Shown here one piece after another: positions 31,365-33,327 of a stretch of 33,327 bases of DNA (positions within the stretch are counted from its first letter, which is position 1; each line of letters opens with the position of its first letter). Origin of the DNA: an uncultured Prevotellaceae bacterium (lineage in GTDB: Bacteria; Bacteroidota; Bacteroidia; Bacteroidales; Bacteroidaceae); contig OMSJ01000008.1 in assembly GCA_900313705.1 (NCBI GenBank), forward strand, positions 1 through 33,327. The letters are read 5' to 3'. The position numbers were made by a program, and so were the translations under genes. Under the pieces are notes generated by a model. It was not told where the DNA came from and searched no databases. It worked only from the letters and a program-made list of their open reading frames with translations.

Positions 31365-32414
31365 GTGAACGTGGAAGACATATTGCTTGATGATGAGCTT
31401 GACGACGAGCTTCTGGATGGTCCGTTCTCGCCCGAGCAAGACGAAGAAGCCTCCCTCCTTGGGGAGAGGACGGAGGAAGGCTTCGAGCATTGGCGCATTG
31501 AGGTCGATAAGGGGCAGAGCTCTGTCCGCGTGGATAAGTTCCTCATGGACCACATGCCCGGCACAAGCCGCAACCGCATACAGAAGGCTGCCGAGGCTGG
31601 AAGCATCCATGCCAACGACAAACCCATCAAGAGCAGCTACAAGGTCAAGGCAGGCGACATCATCACGCTTGTCCTCGACCACCCAAAGCGCGACTGGGAA
31701 ATCATCCCGGAGGACTTGCCGCTCGACGTCATCTACGAAGACGATGCCTTGCTCGTCATCAACAAGCCAGCGGGCCTCGTGGTGCATCCCGGCTGCGGCA
31801 ACTACAGCGGCACACTCGTCAACGCACTTGCCTGGCATCTTCGCGACGACAAGGGCTTCGACCCCAACGACCCGACCGTCGGCCTCGTGCATCGTATCGA
31901 CAAGGACACCAGCGGCTTGCTCGTCATAGCCAAGACTGCCGACGCTAAGACAAGCCTCTGCAAGCAGTTCTTCTACCACACGACTCGACGCGAGTACAAT
32001 GCCCTGGTGTGGGGACCCTTTGCCGACGACGAAGGCACCATCACGGGCAACATCGGACGGCACGCAAAGGACCGTCTCCAGATGGACGTCTATCCGATGG
32101 ACGGCGAGATAGGGAAGCCTGCCATCACGCATTACCGAGTGCTCGAGCGTTTCGGACCAGTGACGCTCGTGGAGTGTCACCTCGAGACAGGCCGTACGCA
32201 TCAGATTCGTGCTCACATGCGGCACATCGGGCATCCGCTCTTTGCCGACGAGCGCTACGGCGGCTGCCAAATCCTCAGGGGAGAGCAGACGGCTTCCTAC
32301 AAGGCGTTCATCCACAACTGCGTTCTTCTCCAGCGAACTGCCCGAAGACTTCGAAGCCCTGCTGAACAAGTGGCGGACATACAGCAAGAACAGAGATTAA
32401 GGATTAGAGATTAA
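31365..32414 (+). CDS. rluD: RluD-family 23S rRNA pseudouridine synthase with damaged C-terminus
   Basis: 349 residues as read from GTG 31365; no better start exists. An acidic N-terminal extension precedes the S4 RNA-binding domain (SVRVDKFLMDHMPGTSRN). The catalytic motif HRIDKDTSGLL with its Asp is intact, as are the RTHQIRAHM and FADERYGG motifs. After AFIHNC the family normally continues with an RQALHA.TLGF block and then reaches a PEDF-type end. Here that block of roughly 25 residues is missing and the frame changes; the expected ending SSELPEDFEALLNKWRTYSK is present at about 32331-32400 in the +2 frame. So a deletion of non-multiple-of-3 length, or an assembly fault, has occurred. The core fold may persist, but the C-terminus is wrong. 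Confidence 0.88.
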   Translation: MNVEDILLDDELDDELLDGPFSPEQDEEASLLGERTEEGFEHWRIEVDKGQSSVRVDKFLMDHMPGTSRNRIQKAAEAGSIHANDKPIKSSYKVKAGDIITLVLDHPKRDWEIIPEDLPLDVIYEDDALLVINKPAGLVVHPGCGNYSGTLVNALAWHLRDDKGFDPNDPTVGLVHRIDKDTSGLLVIAKTADAKTSLCKQFFYHTTRREYNALVWGPFADDEGTITGNIGRHAKDRLQMDVYPMDGEIGKPAITHYRVLERFGPVTLVECHLETGRTHQIRAHMRHIGHPLFADERYGGCQILRGEQTASYKAFIHNCVLLQRTARRLRSPAEQVADIQQEQRLRIRD

Positions 32415-32415
32415 A
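32395..32415 (+). repeat. GATTAAG-type heptad array at the rluD stop
   Basis: Units GATTAAG, GATTAGA, GATTAAA (7 bp each). They supply the stop codon for both the shifted frame (TAA 32398-32400) and the annotated frame (TAA 32412-32414). Confidence 0.75.
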
Positions 32416-32445
32416 GATATACACAAAGAACATTATTTATAACAA

Positions 32446-32509
32446 CGAATTGCACGAATTACACGAATTGGCTACGCCCTTGATGGCAAGGTATAATTCG
32501 TGCAATTCG
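32446..32509. repeat. Inverted repeat between rluD and ddl
   Basis: CGAATTGCACGAATT (32446-32460) and its perfect reverse complement (32495-32509) flank a 34-base loop. Extra ACGAATT units adjoin each arm, giving the short-period-arm plan seen elsewhere. It could form a terminator-like hairpin upstream of ddl, but no T-run follows. Confidence 0.8.
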
Positions 32510-32556
32510 AGCAATTAGTGGTTGAAAAAGAAAAGACTAATAGATTGTTTAACGAT

Positions 32557-33327
32557 ATGAAGAAAACAATAGCAATAGTTTGTGGAGGCGACAGCGCTGA
32601 GCACGACGTGAGCATGAGAAGTGCGGAGGGCATCGCCTCGTTTATCGACCCTATACATTATATAATATATAAGGTAGAGATTCATGCCGGCAAGTGGGAG
32701 GCTTTGCTTCCCGACGGAAGCAGGTCGAAGGTCAACAAGGACGACTTCAGCTTCGAGGCAGAAGCGGGGACGGTCCGTCCCGACTTCGCCTACATCACCA
32801 TCCACGGTGCGCCGGGCGAGAACGGCGTGCTGCAAGGCTACTTCGACCTCATCGGGATGCCCTACTCGACCTGCGGCGTGCTCGTCGAGGCAATGACCTA
32901 CGACAAGTTTGTCCTCAACAACTACATGCGGGCATTCGGTGTGTCGGTGGCAGACAGCCTGCTCGTCAAGATAGGCCACGACAAGGAGGTGAGCGATGAG
33001 GACATCATCTCGCGCATCGGTCTGCCTTGCTTCGTGAAGCCGTCGCGCGGCGGTTCTTCTTTCGGCACGACCAAGGTGAAGACCATCGAGCAGCTTCGTC
33101 CGGCCATCAATCTCGCCCTGAAGGAAGGCGAGGACGTCATGGTGGAAGCCTTCATGGGCGGCACCGAACTGACTTGCGGTTGCTACAAGACAAGGAAGAA
33201 GAGCGTCGTCTTCCCCATCACGGAAGTGGTCTCGAAGAACGAATTCTTCGACTATGCAGCCAAGTACAACAACGAAAGCGACGAGATAACGCCCGCCCGC
33301 ATCAGCGACAGGCTTGCCGAGCGCGTC
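32557..33327 (+). CDS. ddl: D-alanine--D-alanine ligase, N-terminal part (runs off the window)
   Basis: 257 codons are open from ATG 32557 to the window edge; the full protein would be about 330 residues. MKKTIAIVCGGDSAEHDVSM is the N-terminal ligase motif, IHGAPGENGVLQGYFDLIG matches the HG..GEDG substrate loop region, and PCFVKPSRGGSSFGTTKV is the ATP-grasp Gly-rich loop. It joins two D-Ala for the peptidoglycan pentapeptide. Residues near 29-36 (PIHYIIYKV) are encoded by an AT-rich stretch with an ATACATTAT motif. Confidence 0.95.
   Translation, partial: MKKTIAIVCGGDSAEHDVSMRSAEGIASFIDPIHYIIYKVEIHAGKWEALLPDGSRSKVNKDDFSFEAEAGTVRPDFAYITIHGAPGENGVLQGYFDLIGMPYSTCGVLVEAMTYDKFVLNNYMRAFGVSVADSLLVKIGHDKEVSDEDIISRIGLPCFVKPSRGGSSFGTTKVKTIEQLRPAINLALKEGEDVMVEAFMGGTELTCGCYKTRKKSVVFPITEVVSKNEFFDYAAKYNNESDEITPARISDRLAERV

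Noticed and set aside
31365-32414. Programmed frameshift in rluD
   Set aside because: No slippery heptamer is seen at the junction, and shifting frame alone would not restore the missing conserved block; a deletion explains it better.

Overview
The window looks like chromosome of a Bacteroidales bacterium, most like Prevotella or a close relative. Reasons: promoters of the Bacteroidetes form (TAnnTTTG, several just upstream of genes), near absence of Shine-Dalgarno sites, a GGGtGRT-family gene, the gene order uppS-bamA-ompH repeats-murI, the PASTA protein-rluD-ddl order, and secreted proteins ending in a short 'YxLxG...G(I/L)(Y/F)I' tail. This is inference from gene content; no 16S or tRNA gene is present. 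I saw no IS transposase, phage gene, CRISPR array, rRNA or tRNA.

Layout. 1-1305: the end of a four-helix-bundle protein and a GGGtGRT gene broken by two tandem duplications. 1605-3833: a secreted PI-PLC-like protein. 3844-6271: recX and prmC (minus) diverging from ribD (plus). 6208-9167 (minus): a small secreted ORF and a GH51 arabinofuranosidase-like enzyme carrying three copies of one palindromic element. 9628-12363: an inositol-monophosphatase-family enzyme and a beta-lactamase-fold serine hydrolase. 12544-20914: an envelope block of a DUF6242-like lipoprotein, an outer-membrane barrel protein, uppS, bamA, three OmpH/Skp chaperones and murI. 20940-22112: a GT2 polyprenyl-phosphate sugar transferase and a GtrA protein. 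22113-22749 has repeats but no gene. 22750-29209: a secreted cohesin-like protein and a complete tripartite RND efflux system. 29492-33327: efp (minus), rpmH, a PASTA protein, rluD with a damaged 3' end, and the start of ddl.

The envelope block is coherent. UppS makes the lipid carrier for wall and surface glycans, BamA inserts outer-membrane proteins, the OmpH/Skp proteins chaperone them, and MurI and Ddl supply D-Glu and D-Ala-D-Ala for peptidoglycan. The RND adaptor, pump and outer-membrane channel form one transport machine.

The most striking feature is not a gene. Arrays of short, mostly 7-bp units of different sequence (GTGAAAA, GATTAAA, GGAGCAA, AAATGGT, GAATTTT types) recur across the window. 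Many lie at start codons, and several form inverted arms around a unique centre. Such palindromes have entered coding sequence in frame in prmC and three times in the GH51 gene. One of the GH51 copies is inverted and supplies the hydrophobic core of the signal peptide. A separate AT-rich motif (ATACATTAT) occurs at least six times, in both genes and spacers.
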